NCBI GenBank assembly: GCA_013339765.2 | Contig: CM023457.1 | Location: forward strand, 80,596,192-80,660,191 | Origin: Haemaphysalis longicornis | Lineage: Eukaryota; Arthropoda; Arachnida; Ixodida; Ixodidae | DNA: 64,000 nt | Direction: 5' to 3' | In this document: piece after piece, positions 45,601 through 58,390 of the stretch | How positions within the stretch are numbered: position 1 is the stretch's first letter | How the letters are laid out: every line of letters begins with the position of its first letter | Position numbers and translations under genes: made by a program | The notes under the pieces: generated by a model | The model's input: only the letters and a program-made list of their open reading frames with translations | The model's database searches: none | What the model was told of the DNA's origin: nothing

Positions 45601-48600
45601 GCGGAGTAACATCGTAACATCCGACTGCGGTGATGAGGCTCAGCGGCAACTTCCGTTTGTGGGGAAGTATTTGTGGGGAAGTTTTGTGGGGAAGCATTCA
45701 CAAAATGATGGGGTATGCGTGGTCTGCGGAAAAGAAACAGGAACTGTGCGGCACATAGTGTTAGAATGTGATGGTATCCATCCAAATCTACATGAAGGGA
45801 TATTGGGCTTCCAGAAGCCCTAGGATTTAAGGGTATCACAGAGGAAGTTAACTTCAAGGCTGTCGAGGCGACGAAGAGACGATTAGAGTACTGGTGGACG
45901 AAAAGCAGAGAGGGGAAATATTGCCTAGGACAGTTACCACCTGTAACAGAAAAAAAAAGTATTTTGTGCCTTATAAGCCTTTTGTTCCTGCCCTGCTAAT
46001 ATTAAACCAAGAGTGTAAAACATGGGTATATTAGTCCTTTTTGGATAAGATTACATGTCATCACCCCGCTACAAAGGGGAAACCAATAGCAATCATCATC
46101 ATCATAATCATCGTTGCTGTTCTTAAGTTGTACCGGAGTATAGCCCTTTTTGTGACCATAGCCGGGGCTCAGGCACGCTGTAGACACCGGAATGAAATGG
46201 TTGGATGCTCCTAAGACGAGGTTATGTATACAGTAGAACCTCGCTCTTACGTTCCTCGGTGCTGCGTTTTCCCGGCTGCTACGTTGTTTTCGTCTATTCC
46301 CAGCGATGCCCACATAGAGTCCCATGTATTAAAATCCTCACTGTTACGTCGTGGCTCAGAGTATGTTCCCGGATCATGCGTCGCAATCTGACACTCCGAA
46401 GCTGCCCGGGCAACATGCACAAACAGCCATTTTGACGTTTGATGAGGCTTGGCCGGGCCAAGAAGTTTGCGGGGATAAATTGGTCGCAGTCAGCACAGGA
46501 CCGGGGTAATTGGATGTTAATGGGAGAGGCCTTTGCCCTGCAGTGGGCGTAGATAGGCTGGTGGTGGGGATGATGATGATGATGGCCAGGCTTGGTTACG
46601 GAACTGACTGCATGAAGCCGCATGCGGGTGCAGTTCGTCACCACTAGATGGCCCTATGTTACTGTGTTCTATCACCGTCATCACTGCGCCTACAACGGAA
46701 GTATCACTTCGGAATGCCGGAAGTGCATGTTTGCCATAAAAGCACCACCGCAAGAATAGCGCGCGCTCTCGCCGTCAACGTGCGCTTCAAGCTTTGAGAA
46801 CGCCGTTGAACTTGCAACCGCGAACTTTGTCGTGCCTTGATGGCGTCGCGAAAACTGGAGGCGCTTTCCCTTCAGGAAAAGCTTGACGTACTGCACAGTA
46901 GACAAGCAGCCAGCGCGGAAGAGAGTCTACATCGCTAGGGACCTTGCATTGCCACGCGTGGTGTTTTCCAGCAATCGCGCGGCAAACCTGCATTCTCGAG
47001 TTTTTTTACGGTTTGAAAGCCAAAGTTGCAGAAATGCATGGTTGCAAGTCAAAGGTACGATATTTTCGTTCATTCTCGAAGGTTTCCTCCTTGCTGCGTT
47101 TTTCTGGTTGTTACGTTTTCTTTTCCCGATCTGGTGAAAAACGTATGAACGGGGTTCCTCTGTATATTGTGTTTCCGTCATGTTTTTAAAAGTAAGGATT
47201 ATCTCCTTTTCCCTCTTCGTGTAAATTTGTTTGCATATATTTTTTTAAGTGTGAGATCAACAACATTCCCACATCAGACGGACTCATTACAGCATCCGAG
47301 GCAGCAGGTCTGTGCGCGTTAAGTATCTTCGGCGGTGTCCCGCTTGCATATCCCGCGCACGTAACCAACGACGCGTCGGGGACACTCACCAGTCCGTTGA
47401 CACGTTGGCTCGCTATCTGACCAGTTGGCATAGTTCGTGCAGAGTCGAACGGCGGTTCCCACAAGGTTGTAGCCCTGGTCGCACCGGTACTCCGCCTTCG
47501 CGCCTTCGTTGAGGACCCCCACGGCGGGCGTGAGGTCGACTTGGCCGTTCGCGATGGGCGCCGGGGGCGCGCACACAACCTCTGGAACCGAAGGGAACAC
47601 CAGCGGGCTTAAAGTCGTCTGCTTTGTCCACACGACAATGATGCAGATTTGATCGCAAACTTCAAACAAACAATCGAGATACTATTAGAGAAAACATACG
47701 AAGCAGAGGCAGCTCCCAGCCACTCTCCAATGACGCCTTTATGACGTCACAGAATCTTGCTCGTGCCATCGGCGACCGCCAACCAAAGCCGACGCCAAGG
47801 AACATAAACGGGCGATCGTAGCGCGGCCTCCATGGTCCTGTTTTGATAGTACCAATTGGATGCTAGCGCGCAGTTAACACACTGGTAACTGTGTTTTAGT
47901 ACTGGTCCATATTACGTCACTAGCGCGCAATTTGAAAATGCACTAAGTATTAGGTGCGTTTTTCAAATGCGGAGCATTTCTTAGGCTCGCGATGTCACTC
48001 GTCGATGTTGTCGGCGCCGTCCACACGCTCACTGCGCATGCGCGTCGCGTCGAGGCGCAGGTGCGCGTCTCTCCCCCGTACCCTCCTCGCTCTCAACAAC
48101 AGGTGCGGTGCGGGAGGAGCGTGACCCCTGCGCTCCGTCGCTCTCAACAACAGCTGCGGCGGTGCGGGGGGAACGCGTCTGTGCGCGCATGCGTCGTAGC
48201 TACCCGTGCGCTGCGTCGCGCTCAACAGTAACGGCGGCAGGGCGTGTATACGTGATAACGGCGTGGTGGGTGCGTGGAAAGTTCGCGCGCTTGTGTACGG
48301 AAGTGTGCGCATGCGCGTCTCTCCCCCGTACTCCTCTCCCTCGAACGCGGGCGGTGTGTATATAAGCGGCGGAGCGCGCGTTCGGAATTCAGTCAAGGGC
48401 GTCTTTGCTTGGCTTTCGCTTGACTTGACGCTTTGCTTGACGGCACCAAGCAATAAAGACAGACCTTAACTTTACACTCCTTGCCTTCGCTTCTCCTTCA
48501 TTCAATAAATAAGAATGATAAAGACGAAATAACAATTAAGCATTCCCAAACCATACCCAATTACGCAACATTCACGCGATACCCCCACCACTCTGCGACG

Positions 48601-51600
48601 CATTTACTCGAGTTCCCCCCGTGGGAAGATGCGGGCGGGTTTTTTTTTCGTTAAAAAACTTCTCTCGTAGCTGGAATGCAGCTGAGTAACCTAACGAAAG
48701 GCTGATTATTTCAGATTAAACAATGTTGTATTTGGTCTTCATACTCCGTTCAAAGAGGATAGCGCTTTCGTTTTGGAGTCCCGTCGATGTGCGATGCCAA
48801 TGTTTTAACTGCGACAGTAGTCAAACCCTGGCCCAGAATATAAACAAGAAAAATAAGCTGTAAGTGAGTACGGGTCGTTCGGTACTCTTTCCGGGGGTTC
48901 TTATTAATCGTCTACCAGCCATTCACCGAACGGCTGAGTATACAAAAACTGCGGCGGCACTCTGGCAAGACAGAATCGTAAACAGCTATCTCTCTCTACA
49001 TAGGCACAACGTGTTTTATCTAAAGGAATTTATTTTGACAAATATAAACCGCAACTCCGCAAACACTTTTTTCGCAGGGAGGTTTTATGACCCGGCGGAA
49101 ATTTTTTTCCGATAAGCAACAGACCTTCCAGTTTCAAAATATGAAGTAATTAAATTTTTATTAATGTTTTCAGAGCCCTTTTTTTTTTGTAAAATGGATG
49201 CAACTCGTGAACAAAACTACGCGACCTCAGAAATTAAACCTGAGTCTGGTTTGAGGTTTAGAGATACGCGTTCTCAAAGTTCACCATCCCATGCATAGGC
49301 GTTCCACGTCGTATTTTGTGGCTAACGGTAGAGTGGCGAGCAAGGTTTTATAACCTTAATTGCGCGCCACTCTACCATAGACATATGATGTCAAATGTGC
49401 ACAAAACCCACGCACTAACAGTTGCAGGTATACGATTTGTGTTCGCGCTGGTTCCTATACAGGGCAAAAATTGCTGGCAAAATTACGTTTCCTTGGGGTG
49501 TATATGGTGATGGTCATCGCAATCCGCTGGACTCATTTCGTCGGTTCGGGACCACGGACAAAACATACACTCACCACTACACTGCCGAGTCTAAGCAGCA
49601 ATCAAAGCAGTGGGCAGCGCCACGAAAAAAATCGCTTTAAAGCGAGCAAAGGTCATTTTGTGGGCTACAGACCTCTGTTGTCTGGTAAACCACACTCTTA
49701 ACAAAAAAAATGCGCGCCAATCCACCCTGTAAAGGTGGTTGGAAAGCGAAGCTGTAAACGACACCCACAACGATTACCCATGCGACGTCGCTTGAATTCA
49801 CACACGTGGCTCTACAAAGAGTGAAACCACAGAAAGTGAAATGCACTCAATTACACCCTTTATTACTTCAACGAGATATTCTTTGCTAAGGTTAAACCAA
49901 TGCATGATCTATGAATGGTGGTTGGTTGAGTTGTATTGGTGGAGCACATGAGTGGAAACTTTTTTTTTTTTTACAAAATCAAAGGAAGCTCAAACCCGGT
50001 GTTGGACGATCTCACTTCTCCTCCGTTTCTGCCGCCGCCGACGGAAACGACGAGATTGGCGGCAGAGGCGGAGGAGAAGCGAGACGCCATGCGTTGGTGT
50101 GAACTTCTAACTCCTAGCGCATGCGCAAGGCGCGCACACGGCCGCTACCCGTGCAGTGGGCGGGGCGCACAGCGGCGCGAGAGGTGACGTGACGCTATCA
50201 CGGGGTATTCAGCGCTAGAACGCAGGGGGTCAACCCGCAGATGAGCTCAGTGAGTGCGATTCGCCTGTCTCCCCCATCTTCGCATGGGCTCGTAGCTAAA
50301 TCGGTAAGATAACGGGGTCTCGCTCCGGTTCTCTCTTCGTTTCTTAGCGGTGCCAGTAACTTCTTTTATTTGTTCTCAGGAGTTTTCTGTTGACACCAGC
50401 GGTCGCGGCAGAACCCTTGGGGGTAGATGTAAAAAGCTTCGCTTTAAAAGGATAGTAAAAAGGTAGTAACGGGTCGTATTTACTAACTCCTTACGAACTT
50501 TACTACCCCGAACAATGGTACGTAGGTGCTGGCACTAAATATGGACCCTAAATTCTATCGTTACTAGTTTAGACCGTGAACTTAGTAACAGCTGCTTGTT
50601 TGATACTAACATCCAGAGAGAATAACAAAATTCTATGACTCATTGAACATAATAATTACAGCACCTTCTCCACTCCACCTCACGATAAAAAAGGTTCTCA
50701 GAAATCCACATGTTGGTTTCATACGATCACTTTAAAATGCATACCGTAATTACCCGATTCTAACGCGCACTTTTTTTCCGGAAAATAGGTAGAAAATCGC
50801 ATGCGCGTTAGAATCGGATACGAAACCGAAACTGCCGAAAAAACAGAAATTTCGTCCCGCCCATCGCCATCGCCATCTCAAGATGGCGCCAAAGCTTTTG
50901 ACAATGATTTTTCGGACGCGGGAAGCATAGGCGCCTAGGATTTTCTATCGGCGTCCACACAAACCGTCAAATAGTTCCACTTGCGTGCTTGATAACAGCA
51001 GTGGCAGCAGCGGCTCTCACGCGTTCAAAACGAGCGGTCGGCTGAAGCGTGCTCCTCTGGAGAAGCTCCCAGGATGGGCGTGCGAGGCGTGGGCCACGAT
51101 CCCATCGACCATGGTTGAACGTCCGTTATGAAATGTGGCATCGCGAACGCGCTTAACCCCACCAAGGACGAGATGTTGTGGTCAGCGGAGAGCGACGAGG
51201 AGTGAGATGAGTGAGATTACTTCAAGAAATAAATCGCCCGTTTTCTCTCGCATTCGTTTTTCTTGTTCACAAAGGTGCGCGTTACAATCGGAGGTGCAAT
51301 TTTTTCGGGTTTTTTTGCCGGGAAAATGGGGTGCGCATTAGAATCGGGGGAGCAGTAGAATCGGGTAATTACGGTAATTAAAAAAATTATCGCTAAAATA
51401 TTCGATTTTTGTGACAAGCCCACCGACTGTATCAGAGGTCTTCCGGCTGCTGGTTATAAAAGCAAGAAGAACAGGTGTATTTCTAAGGTAACTAAGTGAT
51501 ACTCGCCCCTCCCCGTGCATATCGTCGGTTTTCTTGCTCAATTTATTTGTTGTCTAAGTGTGATATGTGCGTGTTTGAGTGTGTCTCTACGTCTTGCTGC

Positions 51601-54600
51601 GCTCTCAGCCACTCTGCATTGTCACGCTAGCTTTTTACTAGGTCATGCGTGGCCAGTCAGTAAAAGCATGCAGTTACTACCTCCAGTTACTCGGTACTAG
51701 TTACTAGTGGATGCTGCGACAAGTAACTGGTTAGTGTTCGATTAGTAAATGCCACCACCTTTTATTTTAAGAATGCATGCTTATCGACTAATGGCGGAAC
51801 CGATAAGACGGAGTCGATGTTGGAACATCGCACGCTGCTATCGGGCCCCCAAAGGCGGAAAAAACAATTACAGCCGGAACTTTCGCGATATCTGCATTAT
51901 TGTGGAAATGCCGGATTTTCCGTAATTTTCCGTTAATTTTTCAGTAATATTCCGTAAATTTTCCTAACATTTTCCGTAATCTTATATTTTTTTTATTTCT
52001 CAGTTTTTCAAAATTTCGTCCGACCAATTATCTCCATTTGCGTTATTACAACGATTACATTTGGAACTTTCGCGAAATCTGCATTATAGGGGAAACGCAG
52101 GGTGTTACACGATTCGCCATTTTCCGTAATTATTTTATATTTTTCTTATTTTTTAGTTTTTCAAATTTTGTTCGACCAATTATCTCTATTCACGTTATTA
52201 TAACGATTACAGGTTGAACTTTCCCGAAATCTGCATGATTGTGGAAATGCCATCCGGTATACGTTTTGACATTTTCCGTAATTTTTCAGTATTTTGGTTT
52301 TATTTTAGTTTTTTCAAAATTTCGTCCGACCAATTACCTCCATTTACGTTACTATAAGGATTACAGGTGAAACTTTCGCGAAATCTGCATTTTGTGGAAA
52401 TGCAGGGCGTTACACGTTTCGCCATTTCCCCTATTTTTTATACATTTTTTTTAGTTTCAGTTTTTAAAAATTTTGTCCGGCCAGTTATTTCCATGATTAC
52501 AGGTGGAACTTCCGCTATACCTGCACTTTTTTTGAAGTGCAGGGCGTTACACGTCCTGGCTGTGGGGGGTACTCGACAAAGAATTCTCCGCATTAAAAAA
52601 AAATTGGGCCCATCTCCCCGCGAAGGGGACTCGAGTAAATGCGTCGCATAGGGGGTGGGTGTATTGCGTTAACGTTTAGTGTTTGGGGAGTTGGTGGTAG
52701 TGAATGCGTTGTATCAGCAGCTTCTTGACGTAGTTTGAATGAGTCAAGGATATAAGGCGCGTTCGTAGCCTTTGATGCTTGTGTCGGTTTTGTGGCGCAG
52801 TGGGAAGAGCACCATGTACTTCGCGTTCCGCCCGCAGGGTCGTGGGATCGAAACCAGGCGCCGATAAGTATTATTTTTTTATATAGTGTAGGGGGAGCGG
52901 TGCGGACCTGTTGTTGAGAGCGAGGAGGGTAGCGTTATGCGGGAGAGGAGGAGTGGGGGAGAGGGCGCACCTGCGCGCTGAGCTGTTGCGGACGGACGGC
53001 GGACGCTACATGTGAGTTAAAGAAATGCTCTGCATTTAAAAAACGAAACCAACGCGAGGGGGTACGTATTTCGCGCCAGCAATGTTGCGCACCCACTCAC
53101 CTATGCACATGGGTGCGGGGCGGTTCCACTTCCCGTCGCTCTGGCACTGGAGGATCTTGGTTCCCCACTCGCTGCGGTCGTGGGCCACCAGGCGGTAGCC
53201 GGGATCGCAGGTAATTTTGATGATGGTCGGGAAGTTGAACACCAGCGAGTCCGCTCGTCCGTGTGGGATGACGACGCCGGAGCCGAACGGGCTGCCGCAG
53301 GACACGGCTGCGATTCCAGAGCGAGGGCGCTGCAGTCACACACCACCACGCACTGAACGCCTCAGGAGAGCACTGGATACGGCCACTCGTTGAGAAAGAG
53401 TGAGAAAGTGAGCTGTTTCTTTCGCTCTTACGACGAACAAAATGAAAGAATGGCTCCAATCCACGCTGTGAAGGTGGTTGGAAAGAAAAAGCTGTAAACG
53501 ACACCCGCAACAATTGCCCACGCGACGTCGCATCAATTCACACACGTGGCTCTACAAAGAGTGAAACCACAGATTCCGCCTGCCGTTTCCTAGAATTCGC
53601 AGGGGTGGCGTCCTGAATGCAGAAGCGTCGGCCACGCCCCACGCCACCGCTGTAGCCCGGACTTGCGTCGGCAGACATAAAACGGGGAGTACAGACATTC
53701 GAAGGGTGAGACAGCGGAACCTAGCCATCCCCATGTGCTAGCTCGGTGCTACATCACCGCGCGACACAAGCGCGGACAGCGAAAAAATTCGGCATGTGGG
53801 CTTAGTTATTCCCATTTATACCGATTTAAACTAGTTAGTTTACTAAGTTTGAGAATGGCGAGAAAGCTGAGGGAACTTTTGTGATCGCCATTTATAGGTA
53901 CCAGTTCCTCCTTTCGCCTTTTGTACTGCCAGATAAAACACAACCGAATTGGTCTTCACCAATTTAGAAAACCGAGTCCCATTCGTGGCAAGCAGTGCGA
54001 AGAAGGTATATTGGCCGGATATCTGTGTGTGGTTTCTGCATTTTGTTTTCCCGCCCTGCAAAACAATCTTTTATGTATCTTTGCCGTACGACCACTTAAT
54101 TCCGTCGGGTCCGGGTTACCGAAGGGGTGGTATCGAACAAGTTGATCAAGCCGTGCGAGGGAAGCGCGCAGTTGGCGTGAAGCTGTGCCTAAGCAGGCCC
54201 AAAACAACCGTCGTTAAAGCAGACGACAAAGCCGGGTCGCGCCGATGCGCCCACCGGCGTGAGCGCGCGGGGAACGCTGGGTAAATCCGCCGCGCCATCT
54301 ACACTGCGCTCCGTGAGGGAAAACCTCCCTTACCTCAGCAGCCGCGTTGTGAGTTTCGTGTCTCGCACGCCACGAAAGAACCGTAGGCTGGCAGAGGAAA
54401 AAAGCTTTGCTTTAAAATGGCTGCGGCTTAGCTCGGCTAACCCTGCATATGCAAAAAAAAAAAGCTTGGCTTAGTCTAGTTAAGTCTTGGTTTCACTTGG
54501 TTAACCTTTGATTTAGCTGTAATCATTATACCGTCCGTCAAAAGCCTGTATTTGCCTGCGTTTGTGGTGCCGCTTCCGGTGTTTCCTAAGCCTAAAGGCT

Positions 54601-57600
54601 CGCTCTTCCTTACCGTTTCCGCCTACGTCTCAAAACCTGTAACCCCCGCGCAATGCTCAGAGGGTGGTGGTGGTGGTGATTTATTAAGAAAGCAGGGCAC
54701 GGAAAAGAACTGGGGATATTGTTGAACTCAGTCGGGTAGTTCACCCTCATACAATCGAGTGCAGGGAAGGGGGGGGGGGGGGGTTCAAAGGATAGTAAGA
54801 GAGAAAGAGAGAGAAGAAGGAGGTGAGTGGGGGACAGTCTATGTCACGTCGTCTCGTCCACGGCTCGACGGCTGCAAACGCTGCACAGAACCGACGTCCC
54901 GGCACCGCTCTCACTCATGGCCAAGGTCGCATGCATGCGGCGAGTCACGTGACCACCTGGGAAGAGCGCATGCGCCAAGCCTGCACTGGCAGCGGCGCCG
55001 GGCGGCTAGCAAACGCCGCTGACGGCAGACCTCGGCCCGGCAAGTCACGTGGGGCGCAGCTGGGGCCAAAGGAAGGTAAAATCCTCCACAACGGCGAAAC
55101 CACTGCACGAGATTAGTGAAGCAAGCCAGTTCCGCATCTGTGTGTAATCTGCTGAAACGGCAAAGCTGACTTCGGAACGCAGGCGGCCACCTCCCGCAGT
55201 GGCCGGGGGCCGCTCACAACGCCAGTCGCCGCGGAATGTACATACTCGGGGCTGACCCCGGAAGGTCTGGACCGTCTAGTGTGTCATATAAGGGAATGAA
55301 TGTGCGCCGAGCGCAGTGGACGCCAGTCGAAGCAGCGGCACCATCTGTCGGCCCAGCGGGATACCATGACGGGCATCATTTACCAACGTTGGGAGTCACT
55401 GAACAGAGCTGTTTAGTGCAATAGTGCAATAGGTTGCAATAACCTCGGGAGAGCACAGCGGTTTGAGATAGGTGGCGAGGCAGTGGAAGTGGTAAACAAA
55501 TATATCTACTTAGGCCAAGTTGTGACCCCTGGATCCCAACCATGAGGAAGAGATAATTAGAAGGATATAGAAGGTGCAGTGCATTCGGCAGGCATTCTCA
55601 GGTAATGAATGGCAGCCTACCATTGTCCCCGAAGAAGAAAGTGTGTGACAGCTGCAGCTTACCGGTACTCACCTACGGGGCAGAAACTTGGAGGCTCACC
55701 AAGAGGCTTCAACTTAAACTGAGGACGACTCAGCAAGCAATGGAACGGAAGATGATAGGTGTAACATTAAGGGACAATAAGAGAGCGGAGTGGGTTGATC
55801 AGGGAACAAACGCGTGTCAAGGACATATTAGTAGAAATTGAGTAGGTGGGCATGGCATGTAATACCAAGGCAAGATAGCCGTTGGTCATTAAGAGTAACA
55901 CGATACACGATCTCTCCAATATTGTTCCCAGCATTTTCACAAGAGGTATTCAGAACATTGGATTGGGAACAGGTGGGCAGTATAAAGGTTAACGTAGAAT
56001 ACATCAGTAACCTCAGATTTGCTGACGACGTTGCCTTGCTAAGTAAATTGGGGGACGAATTGCAAAGCATGATTACCGCACCGGACAAGCACAGTAGAAC
56101 CGTGGGCCTGAAAATAATATGAAGAAAACTCAAGTAATGCCCAACAGCCTAAATAGAGTGAGATAGGTGGCGAGGCAGTGGAACTGGTAAGCGAATATAC
56201 GTACTACCTAGGCAAAGTAGTGACCTCGGATCCCAACTATGAGGCAGAGATAATTAGAAGGATAAGAATGAGGAGGTGGGGTGCGTTCGGCAGCCATTCT
56301 CAGACTATGAATGGCAGCCTACCATTGTCCCTGAAGAAGAAATAGTATGAAAGCTGCATCTTACTGGTACTCGCGCACGGGGCAGAAACTTAGAGGCTCA
56401 CTACAAGGGCTCAACTTAAAGGAGCCATGAAGAGAAAACACAAGTTTGGTTCATTCAAAAGATTGTCTCGTTAGAATCATACTGACACCACTTTTAACGT
56501 AAACTTCGCTCAAATAAGCTACATAATTAGGAAAAACGGGAATGGTCATGCGACCCACCAGCTCATTTCCCGCAACAGAACCTATTATGATGTCACATGA
56601 GCTAAGCTCTGCGATTGGCGGAGGCTGGCAGAAGCAGACGCAAATTAGGTAGAGCTTACAAACTAGACGAACGAGCGATTTGCGCTTAAATTTAGGGCAC
56701 ATTCTTTACAAAACAATAAGAATGATGGGACAAACAGTGGAAGTTACGAAAGCACATGTAAACATAGAAGTACTGATGCGTTCTGCTGTTCGTACTGCGC
56801 ACAGCATGCTTGGTTTAGCTGCACAGCACTACGGGGCTTGGGGTTGTCTCAGACGACACTGGCCGATTGACGCAAGCAACGGTGTCTTACGTGACCCCAT
56901 TTGTCGAGCGAGCACTGTTTCAGGGAACGAATATTTTCTCCCAGAACAAAAACAAGCCAGGTTTAAATGCGGGCAAAAACAAACCAAACGCTTGCCACGG
57001 TATGGTGGCGCCATCTAGGTTACGGAACGTAAAGAAACGCGGGAACAAACCAACACCGCTGTACAGGGTGGAGACAACCTTTGAACGGTCCCGTGCCGCC
57101 GCAATTGGGCCAACGGGCTCAACGCGTTATTCTTTTCGTTTCCCACGAGACCTAGCAACGCGAAACAGACTTAATCAAACTTCTTCAGTAAACCACGTTG
57201 CTGGGATAATTTTAGCGCGGTTTTGACACAATGACTTGCTTCGGCGGCGAGCGAGCAACCGAAAATGGCGGCGCCAGCGTATACGTGTCTCTACCCTGTA
57301 CGGCGGATGCGTGAATGAAGGTATTCTAGGCTGCAGAGTGGTCGGTTCCTGTGATGTCATTTGGGACCACGAAAACGCACGATTGAGCGGGAAGATCAAA
57401 ATTTTAACCTAAATTGTTTAATTTCTCAGTGAATAAAGCACCGTTTGTATCCGGACAAGCGCTGGGGGCACTATAAAACACGAAATCTTTCGAATAAAAC
57501 CAACTTGCATTTTCTCTTCATGGCTCCTTTAAAAGTGAGGACGACTCATCAGAATGGAACGGAAGATGGTAGGTGTAACATTAAGGGACAAGAGAGCTGA

Positions 57601-58346
57601 GTGTGTCAGGGAAAAACACGTATTGGGGACATATTAGTATAGTAGAAATTAAGAAGAAATTGGTGTGGGTGGGCATGTAATGCGAAGGCAAGATAACCGT
57701 AGGTCATTAAGGGTAACACAGTGGATCACTAGCGAAGGCAAGCGTGGCAGGGGGCGGCAGAAAGTTAAATGGGCAGATTGTATCAAGATGTTTGCGGGGA
57801 TAAATTGGTCGCAGTTAGCACAGGACCGGGGTAATTGGAGATTAATGGGAGAGGCCTTTGCCCTGCAGTGGGCGTAGATAGTCTGGTGATGATGATGGTG
57901 ATGATGATGGAACAGCTCGGCTGTTAATATTGTGGGTGAACTTTCATTTCGATAAAATTGGTACAGACCACCGTATACGACGTGAGGCGATGCGCAACAC
58001 TCGTGCCGATTTCGATTTTTACCGTAAACGGATAATTTTTTGCGCGAGCCCAAGCACGCGTCCTAATATTTATGACAGGATGTTTTCAAATATGGTTGCC
58101 ACGCCCAGTACAACTCTTGACTCTAGCAAACACCGACACAAAAAAGTGTCGCTTTCTAGAAAGCGCCGAAACCTGGTCAGAAAAAGCAAGAGAAATCTTG
58201 GTTCGTACGCTGAAGAACGCCGGTCCACAATCGGATATGTAAGTTAGCGTAATTGTTCTTCACGTGTGGGCGACTTTTTATACCTTTTCACCGCGCTCTC
58301 TTCGAGCTTGTCTAATTCCTACACACGTGCACGCAAGCACTCGCAC

Positions 58347-58390
<44 letters not shown>

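Noticed and set aside
52783..52870. Functional tRNA gene
   Set aside because: A and B box-like words are present but the acceptor stem does not pair and the anticodon arm is not credible; SINE head instead.
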